A DNA stretch of 7,179 nucleotides from Phycisphaerales bacterium UBA2421 (GCA_002343075.1 DDRH01000028.1:56454-63632); one strand, 5' to 3'. Positions 1 through 5,900 are shown, counted from the first letter of the stretch. Notes: a model not told the origin generated them from the sequence alone. Made by a program: numbers and translations.

Positions 1-1
1 C

Positions 2-274
2 GAACGCATCGACCCGGCTGCGATTCGCTACCTGGCCAGCAGCAACTTTGACCTGACGCTGATCTTCGACCCTGACCTGCCAGCGGGCGACCATTTCGAT
101 GCAGCGGCAATGAGCCTCTGCGAGATGTTGCTCGAACGCGACCGCAAGGGTTTTGTGAGATTGCTGGGCCGGCTGCGCGCCGGTGACAAACCACAGGCAG
201 CGTTCGAGGAGTCGTTCGATCTGACCTACGACGAGGCTGCGACGCAATGGAAACACTTCATTCAAACGAGGTAG
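2..274 (+). CDS. C-terminal fragment of an unidentified protein, possibly peptidase MA-like/DUF1570-type
   Basis: This is the last 90 codons of a gene whose start lies outside the window; the frame is open from base 2 to a TAG at 272-274. The fragment reads like the tail of a globular protein. It has a helical stretch (AAMSLCEMLLERDRKGFVRLL), then a pattern of the type 'L..L..G....AAFEESF.LTYDEA...W..F'. That closing pattern (AFEESFDLTYDEAATQWKHF) resembles the end of gluzincin-type peptidase MA-like and DUF1570 domains, where a small helix with a conserved Trp follows the metalloprotease core. The HExxH motif would lie upstream, so I cannot confirm this. The downstream hydrolase start overlaps its last 28 bases, suggesting translational coupling. 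The reading frame is well supported; the family is a guess. Confidence 0.6.
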   Translation, partial: ERIDPAAIRYLASSNFDLTLIFDPDLPAGDHFDAAAMSLCEMLLERDRKGFVRLLGRLRAGDKPQAAFEESFDLTYDEAATQWKHFIQTR

Positions 275-1200
275 CTGACACCAACACGGCGGCATCAGTT
301 CCCCCGCGGCAAACGGCTCCCCGGCGAACCGTTCGCCAGACGGCGGTCCGCCTGTTGATGAGCACTGCCTTCATTTACGTCGCCGTCTGCATCGGCATGT
401 GGGCACTGCAGGACAAACTGGTCTTTCCGGGTGCATCGAGCCAGGGACGCAGTACGTCGATCGTTCAATCAAGTTCAAGGCATGAACTCATCGAGCTGCG
501 GACTCGCGACAATGTAAAAACCTTTGCGGTCTTCGCCTCCGCGGCCAACCCATACCCCCAACCCGGCGACGCCGCAGTTGCAAAAGCCTCGGCGACCACC
601 ATCCTCTTCTACGGCAACGGAGATTTCCTCGCCAACGCCCTTGGCTGGGTAAGCTACTTTCGCGACCTTGGCGTAAACGTGCTGGCGGTTGAATACGTCG
701 GTTACGGCATGGCAGACGGCAAACCCAGTGAAGCGGCGTTTTATGCAACTGCTGAAGCTGCCTACGATTACGCGCTCACCAGGGCCGATGTTGACCCACG
801 GCAGATCATCCCAACCGGCATCAGCATCGGTTGCGCTCCCGCGATCGACCTCGCCGTGCGCCGACCGACCGCCGGGGTGGTCTGCTTTAGCCCATTCACA
901 TCCCTGGGGGCCATGGGTCGGGAGGTGATGCGGCTCTTGCCGACCTCTCTGCTTCTCTCACACAAATTTGACAACCAATCCAAGCTGGCCAGCTACGGAA
1001 TGCCCATTTTCATTACGCACGGCAGGCGCGACCGGGTCATCCCTTTTGGGATGAGCGAAGATCTTGTCCGCACCGCGAGGGGCCCGGTCACGTTTCTGCC
1101 CGTTGATGATGCCGACCACAACAACTTGCTCGAGGCTGGTTACGATCAGATCACCCCTGCACTCCGGTCGTACTTTGAATCGATCGCCAACTCCCGTTGA
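247..1200 (+). CDS. Membrane-anchored alpha/beta hydrolase (BEM46/ABHD13-like)
   Basis: The product has 317 residues. An Arg-rich N-terminus (PRRTVRQTAVRLL, about 25-37) precedes one hydrophobic segment (about 38-53). This fits an inner-membrane anchor with the catalytic domain outside the cytoplasm. The alpha/beta hydrolase core follows: a strand and oxyanion-type turn (FYGNGDF, 121-127), a Gly-rich strand end (VEYVGYG, 148-154), the nucleophile elbow GISIG with Ser193, the acid in GRRDRVIP (Asp262), and the catalytic His in DADHNN (His291). The full Ser-Asp-His triad is thus present in the normal order, so the enzyme should be active on an ester, thioester, amide or peptide substrate; the substrate cannot be told. 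The start at 247 has a GAGG 10 bases upstream (233-236) but overlaps the previous gene by 28 bases. ATG 358 is an alternative that would remove the overlap but also the positive residues before the membrane segment. The fold is secure, the exact family less so. Confidence 0.85.
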   Translation: METLHSNEVADTNTAASVPPRQTAPRRTVRQTAVRLLMSTAFIYVAVCIGMWALQDKLVFPGASSQGRSTSIVQSSSRHELIELRTRDNVKTFAVFASAANPYPQPGDAAVAKASATTILFYGNGDFLANALGWVSYFRDLGVNVLAVEYVGYGMADGKPSEAAFYATAEAAYDYALTRADVDPRQIIPTGISIGCAPAIDLAVRRPTAGVVCFSPFTSLGAMGREVMRLLPTSLLLSHKFDNQSKLASYGMPIFITHGRRDRVIPFGMSEDLVRTARGPVTFLPVDDADHNNLLEAGYDQITPALRSYFESIANSR

Positions 1201-1245
1201 AGTGCAAAGACCCACAGATAATGGAGTTGCCAGCGTCATCGCAAC

Positions 1246-1274
1246 TTGCAACCCTGTCTGAATCGACTTACAAC
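1246..1274 (+). promoter_or_regulatory. Weak sigma70-type promoter candidate for the mlaD-like gene
   Basis: TTGCAA (1246-1251) and TACAAC (1269-1274) are separated by 17 bases, each matching four of six consensus positions. The start point would be near 1281, leaving a leader of about 35 bases before ATG 1316. The 115-bp gap after the hydrolase holds no obvious terminator, so read-through from upstream is equally possible. Confidence 0.25.
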
Positions 1275-1315
1275 CCGCCGAGCGTCAAAGGTTCTTTGGT
1301 TATCGCCCGCAGTTT

Positions 1316-2284
1316 ATGTCTCCTTATCGTCGCAATGTCATTGTCGGTCTGACCGTGCTGGTCGCGATGCTGATTCTCGGCTGGATGATTCTCCAGTTCG
1401 GCGGAGAGTTGGCATCACCGTTCACGCCAAAGCAGTTTTCCATTCGTGTGGTGAGCGATCGCGCCGACGGCATAAGCGATGGCTCGCCGGTGACTTATCG
1501 CGGTGTGGCTGTCGGTCGCGTGGCGGCAGTCACACGCGGCGACGACATGATCACCGTCTACATCGATGCTCTCATCAACGCCACCCCCCCGCTGCCGGAG
1601 AACATCGAAGCTCGCATTCGTAGCCAGGGACTGATTGGCACCGGTGCCGCACTGGCCCTGATGGTCACCGACAATGGAAAGCCAACTGGCCGACTGGCTG
1701 AGGGTGCCGTCGTGCAGGCGAGCTACGTCGGGTTGGACATCATCCCGCCACAGTTCGCGGATCTCGCAGAAGAGCTGACCCGGACAGCGCGACAGTTCAG
1801 AGAATCAAATGTCATTCCCAACTTGAACGAGCAGATCACCAAAGCCGGCAAAATGATCGACTCGGCAGACACGCTCCTGAATGATCCCAAACTCCGTGAT
1901 GACCTGCGGGTTTCGCTCGAAAACCTGCGCGATATCACCGTGAAGGCAAGAAGCGTCAGCGGCAACCTCGAGACCTTTACTGAGAACCTGAACCAGCTTT
2001 CGACCCAAACCACTTCCGCGGTTGCCAAGGCCGAGGGACACATTGATGAAGTCGCGGCACAGTTCAACGAGCGCATGAATCAGGTGTCGAAGCTGCTCGA
2101 ACAGTTTCAAGCCATTGCGGCGAAGGTTGACAAGGGGGAAGGCACAGTCGGGCAGTTGGTGAACGACCCGCGGCTCTATGAAAGCCTGAATGCCACCGCC
2201 CAGGAGTTGGCAGTGACGATCAAAGACCTGCGCCGGCTCGTCGAGCAATGGGAGCAGGAAGGGGTCCGTCTGCGGTTGCGGTGA
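1316..2284 (+). CDS. mlaD: MlaD/MCE-family phospholipid transport substrate-binding protein
   Basis: The product has 322 residues. A short cytoplasmic start (MSPYRRN) leads into one membrane segment (about 8-29), followed by a single MCE domain (about 40-117) with the typical 'ADGISDGSPVTYRGVAVGRV' core (50-69) and the 'RIRSQGLIGTGAAL' strand (100-113). The rest is a long helical, coiled-coil-prone tail (about 145-270). The tail contains two NDP-L motifs, LLNDPKL (187-193) and KGEGTVGQLVNDPRLYESLN (273-292); the second is common near the end of MlaD-like proteins. MCE proteins form hexameric rings that carry lipids between the inner and outer membranes, working with the MlaE permease and MlaF ATPase. 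Neither partner is adjacent here. ATG 1316 gives the classic N-terminus but has no good Shine-Dalgarno; an AAAGG lies 24 bases upstream. The gene ends at a strong terminator. The symbol denotes family, not proven orthology. Confidence 0.88.
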   Translation: MSPYRRNVIVGLTVLVAMLILGWMILQFGGELASPFTPKQFSIRVVSDRADGISDGSPVTYRGVAVGRVAAVTRGDDMITVYIDALINATPPLPENIEARIRSQGLIGTGAALALMVTDNGKPTGRLAEGAVVQASYVGLDIIPPQFADLAEELTRTARQFRESNVIPNLNEQITKAGKMIDSADTLLNDPKLRDDLRVSLENLRDITVKARSVSGNLETFTENLNQLSTQTTSAVAKAEGHIDEVAAQFNERMNQVSKLLEQFQAIAAKVDKGEGTVGQLVNDPRLYESLNATAQELAVTIKDLRRLVEQWEQEGVRLRLR

Positions 2285-2363
2285 CGACGACTCCCGCCGA
2301 TATCGATTTCCTCGCGAGCTGAAGGGCGAGCGAGCCTGAGCGAAATGCCCCGAGCAAAAATCG

Positions 2364-2385
2364 CCTGTAAACAACCTGTAAACAA
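2364..2385. repeat. 11-bp tandem direct repeat
   Basis: CCTGTAAACAA occurs twice head to tail, at 2364-2374 and 2375-2385. It lies between the end of the mlaD-like gene and the terminator stem, and its last bases merge into the A-tract of that stem. It looks like a small slippage duplication; no function is evident. Confidence 0.85.
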
Positions 2386-2430
2386 AAAAATGGAGCCTGG
2401 CATCGCGACGACGCCAAGCTCCATTTTTTT
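2384..2430. terminator. Bidirectional intrinsic terminator between mlaD-like gene (+) and rplT (-)
   Basis: The left arm, A7 followed by TGGAGCCTGGC (2384-2401), pairs with GCCAAGCTCCA followed by T7 (2413-2430). There is one mismatch inside an 11-bp GC-rich stem, and the loop is 11 bases (2402-2412). The flanking A and T tracts give a U-run on either transcript, so the hairpin can stop both the plus-strand mlaD-like unit and the minus-strand rpmI-rplT unit. Its place between two converging genes fits this. Confidence 0.82.
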
Positions 2431-2489
2431 CTCTCAAACTGTTCTCTCAACTCATCGTTAAAGCCGCACCGGCGGTTGCGACTGCCGAC

Positions 2490-2521
2490 TGCGCCTACGA
2501 TGCAATGCGACTACGATGCAA
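2490..2521. repeat. 16-bp imperfect tandem duplication across the rplT stop codon
   Basis: TGCGCCTACGATGCAA (2490-2505) is followed directly by TGCGACTACGATGCAA (2506-2521), differing at one of 16 positions. The second copy contains the rplT stop (CTA at 2511-2513, TAG on the minus strand) and the last codons. The first copy is untranslated 3' sequence. Confidence 0.85.
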
Positions 2522-2870
2522 GGTGCGGTTTGGCCATCTCGACGATGGAATCAAATGCAGCCGGGTCGGCGATTGCCAGCTCACTCAGCATTTTCCGGTT
2601 CAACTCAATTCCAGCCGCGGCGAGCGCGGGGATGAATCGGTTGTAAGCAATGCCCCGTGCTCGTACCGCGGCGCTTAGGCGCGTGATCCACAACGAGCGG
2701 AAGAGACGCTTTTTCTGCTTCCGATGTTCGTAGGCGTAAACGTCGGCCTTGCGCGTAAACTCGCGGGCAACCCGGTAAAGCGTTCCCGGCCCACCGACGA
2801 AGCCGGACGCGCGTTTCAAAACACGTTTGCGACGTCGGGCGTGGCCCGGGCCGCCTTTTACTCTTGGCAT
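2511..2870 (-). CDS. rplT: 50S ribosomal protein L20
   Basis: The product has 119 residues, the normal size for bL20. It shows the family signature throughout: a basic unstructured N-terminal arm (MPRVKGGPGHARRRKRVLKRASGF), a Tyr/Arg core (LYRVAREFTRKADVYAYEHR, 31-50), RKQKKRLFRSLWITRLSAA (50-68), ARGIAYNRFI (71-80) and the C-terminal RNA-binding domain (GIELNRKMLSELAIADPAAF). L20 binds 23S rRNA early in 50S assembly; in E. coli and Bacillus it also represses its own operon by binding mRNA that mimics its rRNA site. The start is secure: AAAGGA (TCCTTT at 2878-2883 on the plus strand) sits 7 bases upstream. It follows rpmI after an 86-bp gap holding alternative hairpins, and is the last gene before the shared terminator. 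Confidence 0.97.
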   Translation of the reverse strand: MPRVKGGPGHARRRKRVLKRASGFVGGPGTLYRVAREFTRKADVYAYEHRKQKKRLFRSLWITRLSAAVRARGIAYNRFIPALAAAGIELNRKMLSELAIADPAAFDSIVEMAKPHLAS

Positions 2871-2891
2871 GAGACAATCCTTTCAATGGTA

Positions 2892-2938
2892 GCCAGAGGC
2901 ACTTGGGCTTGGCTGTGCCGGCAACGCGCGGGCACTTT
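2892..2938 (-). promoter_or_regulatory. Mutually exclusive hairpins in the rpmI-rplT spacer, possible L20 control element
   Basis: On the minus-strand RNA, GUGCC (2935-2931), GGCAC (2919-2915) and GUGCC (2902-2898) occur in order. The central GGCAC can pair with either outer copy but not both. The upstream hairpin can add two more GC pairs across a C-C mismatch; the downstream one can add GCC:GGC past a 3-base bulge. The second hairpin ends about 9 bases before the rplT Shine-Dalgarno. The sequences are visible. A role in L20 feedback is inference, based on known autoregulation in other bacteria. Confidence 0.35.
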
Positions 2939-2956
2939 GGTTTTAATTTGACTCGA

Positions 2957-3229
2957 TTATTTAGTCGCTTCAGCCGATTTCGCCGCGGCGGCCAGCTCAG
3001 CTTCGTGGCGGGCTTGATTGGGCCGCCTCGCGACGATTCCCATGAATCGGCGCATGTTGATCGCATGGCCTTCGTGCAAGATCGCCGGTCGTCCCAGGCG
3101 CCGCTTGAGCGCACTCGACCTCCCGCTACGGTGGTGGGAGTTCTTTTCATGCCGGATTTTCAGCTTGCCGGTCTTGGTGACTCGCATGCGCTTGCCGACG
3201 CCCTTTTTGGGCTTGAATTTGTACGCCAT
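2957..3229 (-). CDS. rpmI: 50S ribosomal protein L35, with C-terminal extension
   Basis: The product has 90 residues from the ATG whose complement is at 3227-3229. The bL35 pattern is clear: KFKPKKGVGKRMRVTKTGKL (4-23), a His/Ser-rich turn (IRHEKNSHHRSGRSS, 25-39), KRRLGRPAIL (42-51) and the NMRRFMGI end (58-65). Typical L35 is about 65 residues and would stop near there. Here an Ala/Glu/Lys tail of about 25 residues follows (ARRPNQARHEAELAAAAKSAEATK). A GAGG Shine-Dalgarno (CCTC at 3238-3241 on the plus strand) is 8 bases upstream, which fixes this start, although the frame stays open for over 100 codons further upstream. L35 is part of the large subunit. The gene is first in a two-gene unit with rplT, and infC, its usual upstream partner, is missing. 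Confidence 0.95.
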   Translation of the reverse strand: MAYKFKPKKGVGKRMRVTKTGKLKIRHEKNSHHRSGRSSALKRRLGRPAILHEGHAINMRRFMGIVARRPNQARHEAELAAAAKSAEATK

Positions 3230-3282
3230 GTTCCGAACCTCGGTTTGCTTCCAGTGGTCCCGCGCCGTGCGAGGGGTCGAGA

Positions 3283-3311
3283 AAGATACCGATTCTGGCC
3301 CCGGGTGACAA
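3283..3311 (-). promoter_or_regulatory. Sigma70-type promoter candidate for rpmI-rplT
   Basis: On the minus strand, TTGTCA (plus-strand 3306-3311) and TATCTT (3283-3288) are separated by exactly 17 bases, matching five and four of six consensus positions. Transcription would start near 3276, giving a leader of about 46 bases before the rpmI start. This is the best -35/-10 pair I found in the window. Confidence 0.5.
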
Positions 3312-3500
3312 GTACCGACCCGATTGAGCATCAGCGCAAGCGCAAAATGGCTCGCCGTACCGGGGACAAAGCGACCGGTCTCGACCGCTACGCCGTCGCA
3401 GCAGGACGCTCGGGTGCCACCACACCGCTTCCACCAAGACAGCCCGTGGCGAAGAGTGGCCCTTTCCATGAGAAAGCTGGCCAGTGCTGATCGCAAACCC

Positions 3501-3506
3501 ATTATA
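3501..3506 (-). promoter_or_regulatory. Perfect TATAAT -10 box, possible distal rpmI promoter
   Basis: The complement of ATTATA at 3501-3506 is a perfect -10 hexamer reading toward rpmI. There is no good -35 at 16-18 bases; TTGCCC is 21 bases away. If used, it would start RNA near 3494 and give a leader of roughly 265 bases, long enough for leader-based L20 control. Confidence 0.3.
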
Positions 3507-3541
3507 GGACTACACTTACGCTGTCGCGGGCAAAATCGGAT

Positions 3542-3570
3542 TTGCCTCTGCCCACCCCGACCGCTATAGT
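3542..3570 (+). promoter_or_regulatory. Sigma70-type promoter candidate for dnaG
   Basis: TTGCCT (3542-3547) and TATAGT (3565-3570) are 17 bases apart, matching four and five of six consensus positions. The predicted start is near 3577, giving a leader of about 185 bases before dnaG. A second pair closer to the gene (TTGTGG 3717-3722, AATAAT 3740-3745) has a weaker -35 and would start transcription inside the ribosome binding site. Confidence 0.4.
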
Positions 3571-3750
3571 CGCACAAACTCGGGTTTGCTAACTTAACTT
3601 TTCTGAACTCTCCTGGTTGACTGTTTCAGTAAAATACGGCGCGGTCGAAGGACGCCGCTCTGGACGCCACTTTGCCGCGGGAGCGAGTAATCGCATGGCA
3701 TGCTGCGACCAGGGTTTTGTGGCAGAATCAGGGCATCTGAATAATGACGT

Positions 3751-3754
3751 GAGG
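3751..3754 (+). promoter_or_regulatory. dnaG ribosome binding site supporting a GTG start
   Basis: GAGG sits 7 bases before GTG 3762. No other start nearby has such a site, and the GTG gives a normal-length DnaG N-terminus ahead of the zinc finger. Confidence 0.7.
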
Positions 3755-3761
3755 CAACGAC

Positions 3762-5630
3762 GTGAATGCATCCGGCGACGGAAAATCCCAGGTGCTCGCC
3801 GCGACCGATATCGTTCAGTTGATCGGGCAGAGCGTCAAGCTCATTCGCAGAGGTGGGAAGTTTCTCGGCCTCTGCCCGTTTCATCAGGAGAAATCGCCCT
3901 CGTTCACGGTCGATCCGGGAAAGCAACTGTTTTACTGCTTCGGCTGCAAGGCCGGCGGGACATGTTTCGATTTCGTAATGAAACGCGACCGGGTCGAATT
4001 CCGCGAAGCGCTTCAGATTCTCGCGCGAGCCGCCAATATTGACCTGCCGCAGGGAAGCGAACAGAGAAAAAACACCGGTGAACGGCAACAGCTACTGTCA
4101 GCCTGTTCCGCAGCCGTGGCGCTCTTTGACAATTTGTTGCAGCATGCGACGACCGGCCGACCGGCGCGGGAGTATCTCGCGCAAAGAGGATTCACGCCGG
4201 AGTTGCTAAGAAAGTTTAGCGTCGGATTCGCTCCCGATAGCTGGGACTCCCTGCTTTCGTCACTCGGGAAGAAGTTTTCCCCGGCGATCCTGCACCTCGC
4301 AGGCTTGGTAAAGCAGCGCGACGGCGGAACGGGATTTTATGACACGTTTCGCAATCGTGTCATCTTCCCGATTCGCGACGAAACTGGCCGAACCATCGCC
4401 TTCGGCGGAAGGGTCATGCCAGGGAGCGACGCCCCGGCAAAGTATCTCAACAGCCCGGAGACGCCGCTTTTTCATAAGAGCAAATCTGTGTTTGGATTGG
4501 ATTTAGCCAAGCAAAAGATTGTGGAAACCCGAACCGTCGCGGTGGTGGAAGGCTACACCGACGTGGTGATGGCCCATCAATACGGCGCGAGTAATGTCGT
4601 CAGCATTCTCGGAACGGCGATGACCGAGCAGCATGTGAATATACTTCGCAGGTTTGCCGACCGGATTGTCCTGCTATTCGATGCCGATGCCGCGGGCGAT
4701 TCTGCGGTTAATCGGACCGTTGAGCTTTTTCTAACACAGCCGATCGAGATTGCGGTCGCCTCCATCCCCCAGGGTCTCGACCCGGACGAGTTCATCATGC
4801 GTGACGGGGTGGACGCGTTTAACGCGTTACTTGACGACGCCGACGACGCACTCACCTTCAAGTGGCGGCTGATGCAAAAGCAGTTTGACGCTGCGGGAAG
4901 CCTGACCGGCGAGCAGAACGCGATTGCCGCTTATCTGGATGTGCTCGCGGGCGCGAGAGGCTCTGCAACGGTGGATGGGTTGCGATGGGGCACTGCACTC
5001 GGGCGCGTGTCGAAATTAACCGGCATGCCGATCGAAGAACTGAACAGGCGGTTTCGCAGCGGTCCGAGACAGGCGTCACGGGCTCGCGCTCGGATGACAG
5101 ATGTGAGCCGAGCAACAGACAACCAAGCCGGCAACCCGACAGCCGAGGCTCAGGAAGAAAAAAATGCCCAGGTTCGGGCTGAACAGCAGTTGCTCGGAGT
5201 GCTGCTGTTGAATCCGCAGAACTGGCTGCGTCTGCAGGCAACAGTGCAGCCGGTGGATTTTTCGACCGGCCCGAGGCGGTTGCTGGCAGAGATTTTCTGG
5301 GAAGTGTGCCGGCACGACGGCGAATTGTCGCTGGCCGAGTTCCTGACAATCCTGCCCGATGAGCCGTTGCGGCAGTTGGCGATGGAATTGGCGCATGAAG
5401 TTGAGGCGTTTGATGACCTAGAACAAACCTTGGCCGGTGCCGTACAACACCTTCAAGAAGCCCGCCACCGGGCCGGAGAGGCGTTAAATTTAGCCCAGAT
5501 TCGCACCGGTAATGTCAGGTCAGAAAATCTAGAGTTGGAACTCCCACCCGGCGAAGACGCCGAGGTGGCATTGCTGCGACAACTGGCAGAAAAATCAGGC
5601 CGACCCGACATGCGGCGTGGATTGTTGTAA
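3762..5630 (+). CDS. dnaG: DNA primase DnaG
   Basis: The product has 622 residues, somewhat longer than E. coli DnaG (581). It makes the RNA primers for lagging-strand synthesis and initiation, in complex with the DnaB helicase. Domains in order: a CHC2 zinc finger (about 5-95) with ligands Cys38, His41, Cys59 and Cys62 (CPFH, CFGC); the RNA-polymerase core (about 110-430) with RNRVIFPI (197-204), GGR (215-217) and KYLNSPETPLFHKS (227-240); a TOPRIM catalytic centre with VEGYTDV (Glu263) and FDADAAGD (Asp307, Asp309, Asp313) that binds metal; a low-complexity linker (about 433-470); and a C-terminal helicase-binding domain (about 471-590) starting AEQQLLGVLL. A charged tail (590-622) completes it. 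All catalytic and zinc residues are present. The start is GTG with a GAGG site. It diverges from rpmI and precedes rpoD without an intervening rpsU. Confidence 0.97.
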   Translation: MNASGDGKSQVLAATDIVQLIGQSVKLIRRGGKFLGLCPFHQEKSPSFTVDPGKQLFYCFGCKAGGTCFDFVMKRDRVEFREALQILARAANIDLPQGSEQRKNTGERQQLLSACSAAVALFDNLLQHATTGRPAREYLAQRGFTPELLRKFSVGFAPDSWDSLLSSLGKKFSPAILHLAGLVKQRDGGTGFYDTFRNRVIFPIRDETGRTIAFGGRVMPGSDAPAKYLNSPETPLFHKSKSVFGLDLAKQKIVETRTVAVVEGYTDVVMAHQYGASNVVSILGTAMTEQHVNILRRFADRIVLLFDADAAGDSAVNRTVELFLTQPIEIAVASIPQGLDPDEFIMRDGVDAFNALLDDADDALTFKWRLMQKQFDAAGSLTGEQNAIAAYLDVLAGARGSATVDGLRWGTALGRVSKLTGMPIEELNRRFRSGPRQASRARARMTDVSRATDNQAGNPTAEAQEEKNAQVRAEQQLLGVLLLNPQNWLRLQATVQPVDFSTGPRRLLAEIFWEVCRHDGELSLAEFLTILPDEPLRQLAMELAHEVEAFDDLEQTLAGAVQHLQEARHRAGEALNLAQIRTGNVRSENLELELPPGEDAEVALLRQLAEKSGRPDMRRGLL

Positions 5631-5673
5631 TATTGTCGGACTGCGCTGTTCGAGCCGTCGCCGTCGGCAAGTT

Positions 5674-5713
5674 GGTCAGATAACGCGTGTAGCGAGAAGC
5701 TCAGGTCAGATAA
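5674..5713. repeat. 10-bp direct repeat with 30-bp period upstream of rpoD
   Basis: GGTCAGATAA occurs at 5674-5683 and again at 5704-5713. A partial third copy, TCAGGTC, is at 5728-5734 and matches the seven bases at 5701-5707. The 30-bp spacing is close to three helical turns, so both sites would lie on the same face of the DNA. This could be a paired protein-binding site; no known regulator is recognised. Confidence 0.5.
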
Positions 5714-5891
5714 AGTGGAATCGGGCGTCAGGTCGTTCCCTCATCGGAACCGTTTGAGAAAACCTGGGGCCTCCCGAAGCAGTACAACTGAATAGACGTC
5801 ACGCCGCTGGAGCATGCGTTACAGGGATCGGGAATACCCCCGAGTTTCTTGGCCCGTGCAGCCGTGCCGTTGGGTCTTGTGTCAGAAAGTC

Positions 5892-5900
5892 TGGTATCTT
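5892..5900 (+). promoter_or_regulatory. Extended -10-like motif immediately before the rpoD start codon
   Basis: TGGTATCTT (5892-5900) reads as TGn plus a -10 hexamer and ends only 4 bases before ATG 5905. The nearest -35-like hexamer, TTGGGT, is 19 bases upstream of the TATCTT. A transcript starting here would be leaderless or nearly so. This agrees with the absence of a good Shine-Dalgarno site: only AGAAAG at 5884-5889, 15 bases from the ATG. Confidence 0.3.

Larger units (their letters stand above)
3230..3761. other. 532-bp divergent intergenic region between rpmI and dnaG
   Basis: I see no convincing gene here. It contains two minus-strand promoter candidates for rpmI-rplT, one plus-strand candidate for dnaG, and both ribosome binding sites. 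The half next to rpmI (3230-3500) is GC-rich and open in the rpmI frame, but its translation is rich in Cys, Trp, His and Arg with no recognisable domain. The dnaG-side half is more AT-rich around 3575-3640. A 5-bp hairpin, CAAAC/GTTTG with loop TCGG (3575-3588), lies at the predicted dnaG start point. No tRNA or known riboswitch was recognised. Confidence 0.7.

Noticed and set aside
1805..2437. Minus-strand open frame of 210 codons opposite the mlaD-like gene
   Set aside because: It lies over a clear MCE-domain gene and crosses the terminator; its translation has no domain. It is a shadow of high-GC coding sequence.
2903..3490. Plus-strand open frame of 195 codons opposite rpmI
   Set aside because: It is antisense to L35 and its promoter region, with no recognisable motif and no supporting ribosome binding site.
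3717..3745. TTGTGG/AATAAT pair as the dnaG promoter
   Set aside because: The -35 matches only three positions and the start point would fall in the ribosome binding site; the pair at 3542-3570 is more plausible.
3594..4088. Minus-strand open frame of 164 codons opposite the start of dnaG
   Set aside because: It overlaps the DnaG zinc-finger coding sequence, whose Cys/His ligands are all present in the plus frame.
5640..5670. TGTTCGAGCCG, resembling a tRNA T-loop
   Set aside because: No matching acceptor stem, D arm or anticodon arm could be built around it, and the upstream part would fall inside dnaG.
5828..5850. Hairpin TCGGG-AATACC-CCCGA followed by GTTTCTT as a dnaG terminator
   Set aside because: The stem is only 5 bp and the T-run is broken and short. 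It is also about 200 bases past the stop, so I list it only as a weak feature of the spacer.
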